A stretch of 64,000 nt of DNA. It comes from Falsiroseomonas sp046052145. Lineage in GTDB: Bacteria > Pseudomonadota > Alphaproteobacteria > Acetobacterales > Acetobacteraceae. Numbering within the stretch: the stretch's first letter is position 1; each line of letters begins with the position of its first letter. The notes under the pieces were generated by a model. The model was not told the origin of the DNA. It searched no databases and saw only the letters and a program-made list of their open reading frames with translations. Of this stretch, positions 30,438 to 38,828 are shown piece after piece. Position numbers and translations under genes: made by a program. The stretch is taken from positions 57,007 to 121,006 of the forward strand of contig JBJOMW010000011.1 of NCBI GenBank assembly GCA_046052145.1, given 5' to 3'.

Positions 30438-31934
30438 TCAATCCATCGTCCGGAAGCCGGGCATGGCCGAAATCGGTGCCGCGGACTTGAGCGCCGCGAT
30501 GTCGGGCACCGGCCGGGCGAGCGTCGCATCGCCCTTCACCGCGGCCTCGATCGCCGCTGCCGCGGCCATCACTAGCGCATCGCCCCCGCGGGGGCCGACG
30601 ATCTGCAGCCCGAAGGGCATCCCCGCCCGGTCGCGGCCGAGCGGGATGCTGATCGCCGGGTGGCCGACCAGCGTCACCGCATAGGCCAGCGCCAGCCAGT
30701 GGAAGTAGCTGCGCGTCGCCTGGCCGTCGATCTCGGCCGGGAACAGCTCCCGCCAGGGGCGCGGGCTGATGGTGATGGCCGGGGTGACCAGCAGGTCGTG
30801 GTCGCGGAAGAAGTGCTGCCACACCCGATAGAGCCGCGTCTGCTCGCTGGCGGCGCGGGCATAATCGGCCAGGCTGTAGCTGAGCCCTTCCTCGACATTC
30901 GCGCGCACATTGGGGCCGACCTTGTCAGGCGACGCCTGCACCTTCGCCAGATGCGCGCCCAGGAAGCCGGCCGCGCGCAGCACCTCGAAGGCTTCGTCCG
31001 TGCCGCGGCAATCGGGCGTGGCCTCGGTCACACGGGCAAAGAGCGGTTGCAATTTTGCGACGCGATCCGCGAAGACGTCCCGGATGTGCCGCTCCGTCGG
31101 CGCGAAGCCGAAATCGGGGCTGGCCGCGACCCGCAGCGTCGAGAGGTCGAGCTGCATCGGCGGGAACAGCGCCGCGTCGCCCCCGCGCACGGCCCGGCCG
31201 TGCAGCGTATAGGCCAGCGGGTCCATCGCATCGTCGGACGCCATGGCCGAGAGCAGCAAGGCGCAATCCTCGGCCGTCCGGGCCATCGGCCCCAACACCG
31301 GCAAATGCGACCAGCCATGGCCGCGCCGCTCGCTCGGCACCAGCCCCGCCGAGGGACGGAAGCCGACAATGCCGTTGAAGGCCGCCGGGTTGCGCAAGGA
31401 CCCGCCAGTGTCGCTGCCCGACGCAATCGGCACCATCCCCGTCGCCAGCGCCACCGCCGACCCGCCGGAGGAACCGGCCGCAGACTTCACCGGGTCGAAG
31501 GGGTTGCCCGTCGCGCCATAGACGAGGTTGCGGGTGTTCGCGCCGGCGCCGAATTCCGGTGTGTTCGTCTTGCCCAGCACGATCGCCCCGGCGGCGCGGA
31601 GGTTCGCCACCATCGCATCGTCCTTCGCCGGCACATGGTCGGCGAAGAGCTCGCTGCCGAAGGTGCTGCGCAGCCCCTCCGTCTCCTCCAGGTCCTTGAT
31701 GCCGACCGGCAGGCCGTGTAGCGGCCCGAGCGGGGCGCCCGACATCACCTTGGCCTCGGCTGCCTTGGCGGCGGTCCGCGCCCGGTCGGTGTCCATCGCC
31801 ACCATGGCATTCACGGCCGGGTTCACCGCCGCGATGCGATTGAGGCAGCTGTCCAGCAGCTCTACCGGGCTCAGCTTGCGGGCGCCGATCAGCCGGCGCG
31901 CCGCAACGGCGGAAAGATCGCAGGGTTCGGTCAT
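30438..31934 (-). CDS. Amidase (amidase-signature family)
   Basis: A 498-residue amidase-signature hydrolase. The Ser-cisSer-Lys triad is K80 (G-I-K-D-L-E), S155 (A-A-G-S-S-G-G-S) and S179 (G-S-D-T-G-G-S-L-R-N-P-A). It could be an acyl-amide hydrolase; it is not GatA by context, since gatB and gatC are absent. The ATG at 31934 follows AAGGGA at normal spacing; the open frame above runs into the ggt 3' region. It ends a minus-strand run SDR-ggt-amidase, which suggests a small amide/gamma-glutamyl catabolic operon. Confidence 0.9.
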   Translation of the reverse strand: MTEPCDLSAVAARRLIGARKLSPVELLDSCLNRIAAVNPAVNAMVAMDTDRARTAAKAAEAKVMSGAPLGPLHGLPVGIKDLEETEGLRSTFGSELFADHVPAKDDAMVANLRAAGAIVLGKTNTPEFGAGANTRNLVYGATGNPFDPVKSAAGSSGGSAVALATGMVPIASGSDTGGSLRNPAAFNGIVGFRPSAGLVPSERRGHGWSHLPVLGPMARTAEDCALLLSAMASDDAMDPLAYTLHGRAVRGGDAALFPPMQLDLSTLRVAASPDFGFAPTERHIRDVFADRVAKLQPLFARVTEATPDCRGTDEAFEVLRAAGFLGAHLAKVQASPDKVGPNVRANVEEGLSYSLADYARAASEQTRLYRVWQHFFRDHDLLVTPAITISPRPWRELFPAEIDGQATRSYFHWLALAYAVTLVGHPAISIPLGRDRAGMPFGLQIVGPRGGDALVMAAAAAIEAAVKGDATLARPVPDIAALKSAAPISAMPGFRTMD

Positions 31935-31962
31935 CGTCGTGTTCCCTTTCGTACGCTCAGCC

Positions 31963-33567
31963 TCAGTAGCCCAGCGCACAACCATCCTTGCGCGGGTCGG
32001 AGCCGCCGACGAGGCAGCCGCGCGCGCGGTCGATGAAGATCGCCTGGCCGCCGCCATGCGGCTTGTCGATCAGCTCGCAGTCATGGCCGAGCCGGTTCAG
32101 CCGGTCCACGACGGCAGACGAGATACCGCGCTCGACCTGAATCTTGCCAAGCCGCGGGAAGAGCCGCGGCGCGTCCAGCGCTTCCTGCACGTTGAAGCCG
32201 TAGTCGAACATGTTGGACAGCAGCAGCGACTGCCCCATCGGCTGGAAATGCCCGCCCATCACGCCAAACGGCATGATGGCCTGGCCGTCCTTCATGGCCA
32301 TGCCGGGGATGATGGTGTGCATCGGCCGCTTGTCGGGCGCGATGCAGTTCGGGTGGCCTTCCTCCAGCCGGAAGCCGAAGCCGCGATTGTGCAGCAGCAC
32401 GCCCGACTTCTCCGCCAGGATGCCACTGCCGAAGCCCTCGAACAGCGAGTTGATGAAGGAACACGCATTGCCGTCGCGGTCCACGACGCAGAGATAGACC
32501 GTGTCCTTGTGCCGCGCCGCATCGGACTGCCCGGCCGGCGGCAACGTCATCGCCGCCTCGTCGCGGATCAGCGCGGAGAGCTTGCCGAGATATTCGTCGG
32601 ACAGCAGCTTCTCCACCGGTACATCCACCTGGGCCGGGTCGGCGATGAAGGCGTCGCGGTCGCGATAGGCGAGCCGCGCGGCCTCGATGTGGCGGTGGAA
32701 GCGCTCGACCGAGAAGGCCCCCTGCTCCGCCGCGCCGAAGCGCTCGATCAGGCCGAGGATCATCAGCGCGATGATGCCCGTGCCGTTCGGCGGGCACTGG
32801 AAGATATCCATGCCCTTGAAGGCGCGGCGGATCGGCGTGACGAATTCCGCGCCCATCGCACCGCGCGCGAAATCCTCTTCCGTATGCGTGCCGCCGGCGG
32901 CGCGGAGTGTCGCCACCATGTCAGACGCGATGGCGCCTTCGTAGAAGGCCTTGGCGCCACCCTTGGCGATGGCGCGTAGCGTGGCGCCCAGCTCGGGCTG
33001 CAGGAAGCGGTCGCCGATCGCCAGCGCCCCGCCATCCTTCAGGAAGCGCCGCGCCGTCGCGGGGTGGTTGGACAGCTTGCCGACCGCGCCTTCCCAGTCA
33101 TGCGCAACGCGCGGGGAGACGTGGAATCCTTCCTCGGCGAAGCGGATCGCCGGCTGCAGCAGCTCATCGAGCCCCTTGCGCCCATGAGCCTTGTTCAGCG
33201 CCTCCCAGGCGGAGACGGCACCAGGGATGGTGACGGAGTGCGCGGACAGCGGCTGCAGGGCGGTCAGCCCCGCGGCGCGCAGCGCCTCTGGCGTCGCCCC
33301 GCGCGGCGCGCGGCCCGAACCGTTGATCGCGATCACCTGCCCCGTGCCAGCCGGCGCGTAGAGGCAGAAGCAATCGCCGCCGATGCCGGTGGATTGCGGC
33401 TCCACCACGCCCTGCACCGCGACCGCGGCGATGGCCGCATCGAGCGCATTGCCGCCCGCGCGCAGCACATCGAGTGCCGCGAGCGTCGCCTGCGGCATGG
33501 AGGTCGCCGCCATCCCATTCGCGGCAAAGACCGCGCTGCGGCCGGGAGCATGGAAATCGCGCTTCAT
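31963..33567 (-). CDS. ggt: Gamma-glutamyltransferase family protein 2
   Basis: A 534-residue GGT-family Ntn hydrolase. The predicted nucleophile is T356 in H-K-D-T-V-Y-L-C-V-V-D, with the following P-M-H-T-I-I-P segment of the small-subunit half. There is no signal peptide, so it is probably cytoplasmic. It is clearly diverged from the 21817-23607 copy (G-A-D-T-C-H). The ATG at 33567 begins M-K-R-D-F-H-A-P-G-R-S; the frame above enters a palindromic repeat. The amidase begins 28 bases downstream of its stop, and the SDR gene lies upstream across the repeat. Confidence 0.88.
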   Translation of the reverse strand: MKRDFHAPGRSAVFAANGMAATSMPQATLAALDVLRAGGNALDAAIAAVAVQGVVEPQSTGIGGDCFCLYAPAGTGQVIAINGSGRAPRGATPEALRAAGLTALQPLSAHSVTIPGAVSAWEALNKAHGRKGLDELLQPAIRFAEEGFHVSPRVAHDWEGAVGKLSNHPATARRFLKDGGALAIGDRFLQPELGATLRAIAKGGAKAFYEGAIASDMVATLRAAGGTHTEEDFARGAMGAEFVTPIRRAFKGMDIFQCPPNGTGIIALMILGLIERFGAAEQGAFSVERFHRHIEAARLAYRDRDAFIADPAQVDVPVEKLLSDEYLGKLSALIRDEAAMTLPPAGQSDAARHKDTVYLCVVDRDGNACSFINSLFEGFGSGILAEKSGVLLHNRGFGFRLEEGHPNCIAPDKRPMHTIIPGMAMKDGQAIMPFGVMGGHFQPMGQSLLLSNMFDYGFNVQEALDAPRLFPRLGKIQVERGISSAVVDRLNRLGHDCELIDKPHGGGQAIFIDRARGCLVGGSDPRKDGCALGY

Positions 33568-33587
33568 GGTGATGTCCTGTGCAAGAG

Positions 33588-33691
33588 CCCTCCCCCGCAT
33601 TGCGGGGGAGGGTTAGGTGGGGGTGCGGGTGGGCGAGACGCGCTCGGTCACGCACCCCCACCCCGACCCTCCCCCGCGTGGCGGGGGAGGG
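33588..33691. repeat. Composite palindromic repeat (CCCTCCCCCGC family)
   Basis: Two copies of an 11-bp hairpin, CCCTCCCCCGC with its complement (33588-33612, loop ATT; 33667-33691, loop GTG). They flank a central inverted pair GTGGGGGTGCG (33617-33627) and CGCACCCCCAC (33651-33661). The whole 104 bases fold as nested stems. It sits between the SDR stop and the ggt start on the minus strand. Confidence 0.75.
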
Positions 33692-33696
33692 AGAGA

Positions 33697-34461
33697 TCAA
33701 TGCGTCAAGACGCCGCCATCGATGACGAGGCTCGCACCCGTGATCATCGCGCTCGCCGGCGAAAGCAGGAACACCACGGCGCCCATGATGTCCTCCACCT
33801 GCATCACCCGGCCGAGCGGCATGGTGCGCAGCACGCGTTCGAGGAATTTCTGGTCGGACAGCACCGGCTTGGTCAGCGGCGTCTCGACGAAGCCGGGCGC
33901 GATGGCATTCACGCGGATGCCCTTCGGGCCAAGCTCGAAGGCCATCGCCTTCGTCATGCCTTCCACCGCGTGCTTGGTCGCCGTGTAGACGCTGCGATTG
34001 GCGCCCGAGACATGGCCGTTGACGGAAGACAGGTTCAGGATCGCGCCCTGCTTGCCCGCCGCGACCATCCCCTGCGCGACAGCCTGCGCAACCGTGAAGC
34101 AGGCCCGGATATTGAGGTCGATCAGCGCATCCACCGAGGCGTCCTGCACCTCCAGGAAGGGCTCGCGGATATTCGTCCCGGCATTGTTGAGCAGCGCATC
34201 GAAGGGGCCTTCGGCCGCCACCACGGCGCGCACCGCCGCGCGGTCCGTGACGTCGAGCGCGACGGCCTTGGCCTTGAGCCCGGCCGCCTTAAGCTCGGCG
34301 ACCGTCGCCTCCATCTCCGACAGGCTCCGCGCGGCCAGCACCACCTCGGCGCCGACGGCGGCCAGGGCGACCGCGCTGGCGCGGCCGATGCCCTTGCTGG
34401 CTCCGGTCACCAGGGCGCGGGCGCCATCCAGGCGGAAGGGCGGCGTGATCGGCAGGGTCAT
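33697..34461 (-). CDS. SDR family oxidoreductase
   Basis: A 254-residue classical short-chain dehydrogenase/reductase. Cofactor motif T-G-A-S-K-G-I-G-R lies at about 19-27, N-N-A-G follows, catalytic S-S-V-N-G and Y-T-A-T-K are present, and the C-terminus is F-L-L-S-P-A-S-A-M-I-T-G-A-S-L-V-I-D-G-G. An arginine after the first beta strand (A-A-R-S) hints at NADP(H) preference. The substrate is unknown. GGAGGAG before the ATG at 34461 fixes the start. It is probably first in the run SDR-ggt-amidase. Confidence 0.9.
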   Translation of the reverse strand: MTLPITPPFRLDGARALVTGASKGIGRASAVALAAVGAEVVLAARSLSEMEATVAELKAAGLKAKAVALDVTDRAAVRAVVAAEGPFDALLNNAGTNIREPFLEVQDASVDALIDLNIRACFTVAQAVAQGMVAAGKQGAILNLSSVNGHVSGANRSVYTATKHAVEGMTKAMAFELGPKGIRVNAIAPGFVETPLTKPVLSDQKFLERVLRTMPLGRVMQVEDIMGAVVFLLSPASAMITGASLVIDGGVLTH

Positions 34462-34614
34462 GGCGCGTTCTCCTCCTTGGGCGCCATTGGGGGCGCTGTT
34501 GGGTAACTTGAATGGACCCCTCCCCCGCCCTGTGCAAGCCACCCGGGGGGCGCCCGCGGGAGCGAGCCGCGCGACGCCCCTTCCCCCGACTCAACCTATT
34601 CGCTAGGACGCGCC

Positions 34615-34953
34615 ATGGACCTGATCGGCATCGACGATTTCGAGAAGGTGGAGATCCGCGCCGGCACCGTCGTGGATGCCGCCCCCTTCCCCGAAGCGCG
34701 CAAGCCCGCGATCAAGCTGTGGGTGGATTTCGGCGCCCCGATCGGGGTGCGCCAATCCTCGGCCCAGCTGACGGTCCACTACACGCCGGATCGGCTGATC
34801 GGCCGACAGGTCATCGCCGTCGTCAATTTCCCGCCCCGCCGCATCGCCGGCTTCGAGAGCCAGGTCCTGGTTCTCGGTGTCCCGGACGAGAACGGGGCGG
34901 TCGTGCTGCTCCGCCCGGACCTCAAGGTCCCGGACGGGGGGAAGATGTTCTGA
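34615..34953 (+). CDS. csaA: tRNA-binding protein CsaA
   Basis: A 112-residue single OB-fold protein of the CsaA/Trbp111 family, a homodimer that binds tRNA and has been described as an export chaperone. The pattern V-E-I-R-A-G-T-V ... S-S-A-Q-L-T-V-H-Y ... G-R-Q-V-I-A-V-V-N-F-P-P-R-R-I-A-G-F-x-S is diagnostic, and length matches exactly. It lies 74 bases upstream of gpt on the same strand, with a structured segment between. Confidence 0.93.
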   Translation: MDLIGIDDFEKVEIRAGTVVDAAPFPEARKPAIKLWVDFGAPIGVRQSSAQLTVHYTPDRLIGRQVIAVVNFPPRRIAGFESQVLVLGVPDENGAVVLLRPDLKVPDGGKMF

Positions 34954-35006
34954 GGCGCCCCGATGACCGAAGGGGCGCGAGCCCCGCAGGTCTGAATCGG
35001 GGCGCC
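34954..35006 (+). promoter_or_regulatory. Structured RNA segment between csaA and gpt
   Basis: It starts on the base after the csaA stop. An 11-bp perfect stem (GGCGCCCCGAT 34954-34964 with 34996-35006) encloses a four-pair helix GACC/GGTC, a symmetric GAA/GCA internal loop and GGGGC-GCGA-GCCCC capped by a GNRA tetraloop. A TGA bulge lies on the 3' side. No U-tract follows, and AAGGGA for gpt begins eight bases later, so it is not a normal terminator. It could be a leader that controls gpt translation or an RNA-stabilising hairpin (inference). Confidence 0.5.
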
Positions 35007-35027
35007 CGAGCTACAAGGGAACAAAGA

Positions 35028-35516
35028 ATGGCTCCGCGCTACTACACGGTCACCTGGGACCAGCTGCACCGCGACGCGAAGGCGCTGGCCTGGCGGCTCA
35101 TGGAAAAGGGGCCGTGGACCGGCATGGTCGCCATCACCCGCGGCGGGCTTATCCCCTGCGCGATCATCTCGCGCGAGCTGGAATGCCGCCTGATCGAGAC
35201 CGTCTCTATCGTCACATATGACGAGGAGAAGCGCGGCGAGCCGAATGTGGTGAAGCCGCCCGCCGCCGCGCTCGAGAGCCTCGGTGCGGGCTGGCTGATC
35301 GTGGACGATCTGGTGGATACCGGCACCACCGCCAAGGTCGTCCGCGCCCTGCTGCCCAAGGCGCATTTCGCGACCGTCTATGCGAAGCCCGCCGGCAAGC
35401 CGCTGGTGGACACCTTCATCACCGAGGTGTCGCAGGACACCTGGATCCTCTTCCCCTGGGACACCGAGCCCCAGTTCGTCGCCCCCATCGCGAAAAGCCA
35501 CGCCAACGCAGGCTGA
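35028..35516 (+). CDS. gpt: Xanthine(-guanine) phosphoribosyltransferase
   Basis: A 162-residue purine-salvage enzyme that joins xanthine or guanine to PRPP. The PRPP loop L-I-V-D-D-L-V-D-T-G-T (residues 90-100), I-T-R-G-G-L-I-P and the C-terminal W-I-L-F-P-W-D pyrophosphorylase landmark match Gpt rather than Hpt or Xpt. AAGGGA precedes the ATG at 35028. Its stop is followed directly by a terminator hairpin. Confidence 0.94.
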   Translation: MAPRYYTVTWDQLHRDAKALAWRLMEKGPWTGMVAITRGGLIPCAIISRELECRLIETVSIVTYDEEKRGEPNVVKPPAAALESLGAGWLIVDDLVDTGTTAKVVRALLPKAHFATVYAKPAGKPLVDTFITEVSQDTWILFPWDTEPQFVAPIAKSHANAG

Positions 35517-35523
35517 GGCTGCA

Positions 35524-35552
35524 AACCCTCTCCCGCATCTCGGGAGAGGGTT
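35524..35552. terminator. Bidirectional terminator between gpt and the CNNM-family gene
   Basis: A 12-bp perfect stem AACCCTCTCCCG (35524-35535) with its complement (35541-35552), loop CATCT, between convergent genes. The ends supply TT on either strand. Confidence 0.65.
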
Positions 35553-35590
35553 GCTGCGCTGAGTCGCGGCCGGGTGAGGGCGAGCGCGCC

Positions 35591-36898
35591 CTACCCCTCC
35601 TGCGCCGCCGCCTCCTCCTTCGTCGCCAGCACCTTGTCCACGCGGCGGCCGTCCATATCCACGATCTCGAAGCGCCAGCCAGCCCAGGCGATGCGGTCGC
35701 CTTCCTTCGGCACGCGCTGCAGCAGCGCCAGCATCAGCCCCGCGACGGTGTGATAGGTCCCCTCCCGCGGGAGGTCCGGCAGCTCCAGCCGCGCCTTCAG
35801 CTCGTCGCTCGCCATCATCCCGTCCAGCAGCAGGCTGCCATCATGGCGCCGCACCGCGGGCTTCGATTCCGCCGGCTCCGGCGCGCCTAGCTCGCCCACG
35901 ATCGCCTCCAGCAGGTCGGAGGCCGTCACCACCCCTTCGAAGCTGCCATATTCGTCCATCACCAGCGCGAGCCCGATCGGATCACCACGCAGCCGCTCCA
36001 GCGCATCGAGGGCGGAGAGCGTGTCGGGCATCACCAGCGGCTGGCGCAGCGCGGCGCCGATCGAAAGCGGCGCGCCCGCCAGCAGCTGGTCGAAGAGGTC
36101 CTTCGCCGCCACCACGCCGACGACATTATCCACGCGCCCATCCGCCACGACGAAGCGCGTGACCGCGGAGGCCCGCAGCCGCGCGACGATATCGGACGCG
36201 GGCGCGGTGCGGTCGATCCATTCCAGATCCGTACGCGGCGTCATCAGCGCGCGGACCGGCTTGTCCGCCAGGCGCAACACGCGCTCGATCATCTGCCGTT
36301 CCTCGGTCTCGATCGCGCCCGAGGTCGCGCCCTCGGCCACCATCGCCTTCACCTCCTCCTCCGTCACCGCCTGGTCGGAGGGGGTGTGGCGGCCGAACAG
36401 GCGCAGCACTAGCGCGGAGGAACGCGAGAGCAGCCACACGCCAGGCGCGGCAATGCGCGAGAGCAGCGTCACCGGCCGGGCGACGATCACCGCCAGCGCC
36501 TCTGGGTTGCGCAGCGCCAGCTGCTTCGGCACCAGTTCGCCCAGGATCAGCGACAGATAGGTGATCAGCAGCACCACCAGCGCGAAGGCGATCTCCTCCG
36601 CAGCGGCACCCACACCGGGGACCACCGCCAACACCTCCGCAATGCCGCCCGACAGCCGCGCGCCACCGAAGGCGCCGGCCAGGATGCCGACCAGCGTGAT
36701 GCCGACCTGCACGGTCGGCAGGAAGCGCTGCGGATCGTCGGCCAGCGCCAGCGCCGCCGCCGCCCCCGCGCTGCCCTTGCGCTGCATGGCAATCAGCCGC
36801 GACCGCCGCGCCGAGACGATGGCCAACTCGCTGAGCGCGAAGGCGCCGTTCAGCAGCACCAGCAGCAGGATCAGCAGAAGCTCAAAGCCTATGGCCAT
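35591..36898 (-). CDS. CNNM/CorC-type membrane protein (hemolysin family)
   Basis: A 435-residue inner-membrane protein. An N-terminal DUF21/CNNM membrane domain (about residues 1-140, with L-G-E-L-V-P-K-Q-L-A-L-R-N-P) is followed by two CBS domains (about 205-325, with M-T-P-R-T-D-L-E-W and D-E-Y-G-S-F-E-G-V-V-T) and a C-terminal CorC_HlyC domain. Homologues are linked to Mg/Co efflux; the hemolysin label is historical. It is convergent with gpt and divergent from the DUF3429 gene. Confidence 0.92.
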   Translation of the reverse strand: MAIGFELLLILLLVLLNGAFALSELAIVSARRSRLIAMQRKGSAGAAAALALADDPQRFLPTVQVGITLVGILAGAFGGARLSGGIAEVLAVVPGVGAAAEEIAFALVVLLITYLSLILGELVPKQLALRNPEALAVIVARPVTLLSRIAAPGVWLLSRSSALVLRLFGRHTPSDQAVTEEEVKAMVAEGATSGAIETEERQMIERVLRLADKPVRALMTPRTDLEWIDRTAPASDIVARLRASAVTRFVVADGRVDNVVGVVAAKDLFDQLLAGAPLSIGAALRQPLVMPDTLSALDALERLRGDPIGLALVMDEYGSFEGVVTASDLLEAIVGELGAPEPAESKPAVRRHDGSLLLDGMMASDELKARLELPDLPREGTYHTVAGLMLALLQRVPKEGDRIAWAGWRFEIVDMDGRRVDKVLATKEEAAAQEG

Positions 36899-37012
36899 GG
36901 CGGTGTTGGGGTCCGGTCCGGGAGGGGGTTTCCCTCGTCATGTAGCGTCGCAGAGGCTCGGGCGAAACGTCGCACCTTGCGCAACGGCGCCGCGGGAGGG
37001 AGATGAGGCGCC

Positions 37013-37474
37013 ATGCACGGCTCCCTATCCGACCGCCCCCTGCCCGCCCCTGCCCGCCTGCTCGGCCCGGCCGGGCTGATCCCCTTCGCCGGGCTCGCCG
37101 CTGGCATCTGGGCCGGCTGGCCCGCCGCCGGGCCGGCGCTCGCGGCCTATGGCGCGACGATCCTGGCCTTCCTCGGCGCCGTGCATTGGGGGCTCGCCCT
37201 CGCCGCGCCGGCCGGAGCCACCGAGGCGGGGGCTCAGCGCGTCGCATGGGGCCGGCTCGGCCTTGGGGTGGTGCCGGCGCTGCTGGCCTGGGTCGCGCTG
37301 CTGCTGCCGCTGGCGGCCGGGCTCGTCATGCTGGCGCTTGCCATCCTGGGAACGGCGCTGGCCGAGACGCGGGCGGCGGGCCAGGGGCTGGTGCCGCGCG
37401 CCTATCTTGGCCTGCGCTGGCTGCTTTCGACGGGGGCGGGGCTGGCACTGCTGGTGGGCGCGGCCGGCCTCTGA
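37013..37474 (+). CDS. DUF3429 membrane protein
   Basis: A 153-residue integral membrane protein with four or five predicted helices. The conserved Y-G-A-T-I-L-A-F-L-G-A-V-H-W-G motif (about 46-60) identifies the DUF3429 family; its function is unknown. It stands alone on the plus strand, 114 bases from the divergent CNNM gene. Hydropathy and the family motif together make it a real gene. Confidence 0.82.
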   Translation: MHGSLSDRPLPAPARLLGPAGLIPFAGLAAGIWAGWPAAGPALAAYGATILAFLGAVHWGLALAAPAGATEAGAQRVAWGRLGLGVVPALLAWVALLLPLAAGLVMLALAILGTALAETRAAGQGLVPRAYLGLRWLLSTGAGLALLVGAAGL

Positions 37475-37575
37475 CGGGCGGCGGCCCCGTCTGTGAGACA
37501 TTGTGCCACATCGTAATGGTTGTCGCGCAAAAGGGGACAATGCTAACGCTTCCCTAACGGATGCGGAGCGCCCCG

Positions 37576-37896
37576 ATGCCCGACGACCATGGCCTACCCG
37601 AGCGAACCTCTGGGGCCCTCGATGGGGAGCTTCTCGCCTTTCCCGATACGGATGAGCGGCGCCTTCGCCGTGCCTTGCGCGCGCTCGATACCGCGCTCGC
37701 CGAGCAGCGGCAGAGCGTCGCCCAGTTCCGCGCGCAATTGAGCGCGTTGAAGGGGGCGGTGGACCGGCTGGGGTGCAGCGCCCAGGACTTGAACCTCGCA
37801 CTGGCCGATGCGGCTGGCGAGGCCAGCCGCGCCCGGGCCGCCGCCCAGCAGTTGGCCGCGACCGCCGAGGCGATGGACCCGGCCACGCGGTTCTGA
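37576..37896 (+). CDS. Small coiled-coil hypothetical protein
   Basis: A 106-residue soluble protein I do not recognise. Residues about 28-95 form a heptad-rich helix (R-R-L-R-R-A-L-R-A-L-D-T-A-L-A-E-Q-R) with a single cysteine in V-D-R-L-G-C-S. The ATG at 37576 has GGAG nine bases upstream; an earlier in-frame ATG at 37561 is less likely. It lies 50 bases before the RpiR regulator. The upstream spacer has a repeated CTAACG (11-base period). A coiled-coil partner or small structural protein is possible, but function is unknown. Confidence 0.55.
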   Translation: MPDDHGLPERTSGALDGELLAFPDTDERRLRRALRALDTALAEQRQSVAQFRAQLSALKGAVDRLGCSAQDLNLALADAAGEASRARAAAQQLAATAEAMDPATRF

Positions 37897-37946
37897 TCGC
37901 CGCCGGGCGCTTGCCCGCGGGCCGCGCGCGTGGTCCCTTGGCCGGC

Positions 37947-38789
37947 ATGAGGGAGGGCCCGCTCAGCGACCGGATCGCCGGTATTCTCGACCGGCTGACC
38001 CCGGCCGAGCGCAAGGTGGCCGGGCTTGTTGCCGCCGATCCCGCCGCCCTGCCCCAGACGACCCTCGCCGCGCTCGCCCGCGCCGCAGGCGTCTCCGAGC
38101 CGACCGTCATCCGCTTCTGCCGCGCCTTGGGCCTCGAAGGCTTCGCCGATCTGCGCGAGGAAGCGATCCGCGCCGAGGGCACGACCCTGCCCACCCCGCG
38201 CCTGATCGCGCCCGGCATGCCACCCGCCGAGGCCCCGGGCGCGTCGCTCGATGCCGCGATCGCGGCCCTTCTTGCCGCGCGCAAGGCGCTGGAGGGCGAG
38301 GCGCTGGTGCGCGCCGCCCTCGCCCTGCTGCGCGCCAGCCGGGTCGAGATCTGGGCCTCGGGCGCGAGCTTCGGCGCGGCCCGGCATTTGGAGCAGGGGC
38401 TGATCGGGCTGTGCCGTGGCGTGGCTGCGCGCGATGACGGCGCCATGCAGGCCATGGCCGCCGCGACGCTCGAGGGCGAATCCGTCGCGATCTGCCTCTC
38501 CCGAACCGGGGCGGACCGCGAGGTTGTGGAGGCCGCGCGTCTGGCGGCTTCGGGTGGCGCGGTGGTGATCGCCGTGACGCGCGCGCGCTCACCGCTGGCG
38601 GCGGCCGCGCAATGGCTGATTCCCTGCGAAGCCGCGGAAGGCAGCGCGCCCGGTAATCCGGCCGGCGTGCTGCAGATGGCGCTGGCCGAGGCGCTGGTGA
38701 GCACGGCCGCGCTGATGGCGCCGCCCTCGGCGGCCCCGCGCGCGGCGCGTCTCGCGGAAGCCCGGCGCGCCCGCCGCGTTCAGGGGTGA
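37947..38789 (+). CDS. MurR/RpiR family transcriptional regulator
   Basis: A 280-residue regulator: an N-terminal RpiR helix-turn-helix (residues 1-77, L-T-P-A-E-R-K-V-A ... A-G-V-S-E-P-T-V-I-R-F-C-R-A-L-G) followed by a sugar-isomerase (SIS) domain that senses phosphosugars. It stands directly upstream of eda and kdgK, so a HexR-like role with 2-keto-3-deoxy-6-phosphogluconate or a related sugar phosphate as effector is likely (inference). The ATG at 37947 starts the domain; upstream frame is noise. Confidence 0.9.
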   Translation: MREGPLSDRIAGILDRLTPAERKVAGLVAADPAALPQTTLAALARAAGVSEPTVIRFCRALGLEGFADLREEAIRAEGTTLPTPRLIAPGMPPAEAPGASLDAAIAALLAARKALEGEALVRAALALLRASRVEIWASGASFGAARHLEQGLIGLCRGVAARDDGAMQAMAAATLEGESVAICLSRTGADREVVEAARLAASGGAVVIAVTRARSPLAAAAQWLIPCEAAEGSAPGNPAGVLQMALAEALVSTAALMAPPSAAPRAARLAEARRARRVQG

Positions 38790-38828
38790 GGCCTGAGGGC
38801 AGGTCCAGGGTCGAGTGAGGAAACGCCG

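Noticed and set aside
34954..35006. Kink-turn or known purine/xanthine riboswitch before gpt
   Set aside because: The three-base bulge is separated from the G-A-type internal loop by four pairs, unlike a kink-turn, and I could not match a known riboswitch core. It is kept only as an unnamed structured leader.
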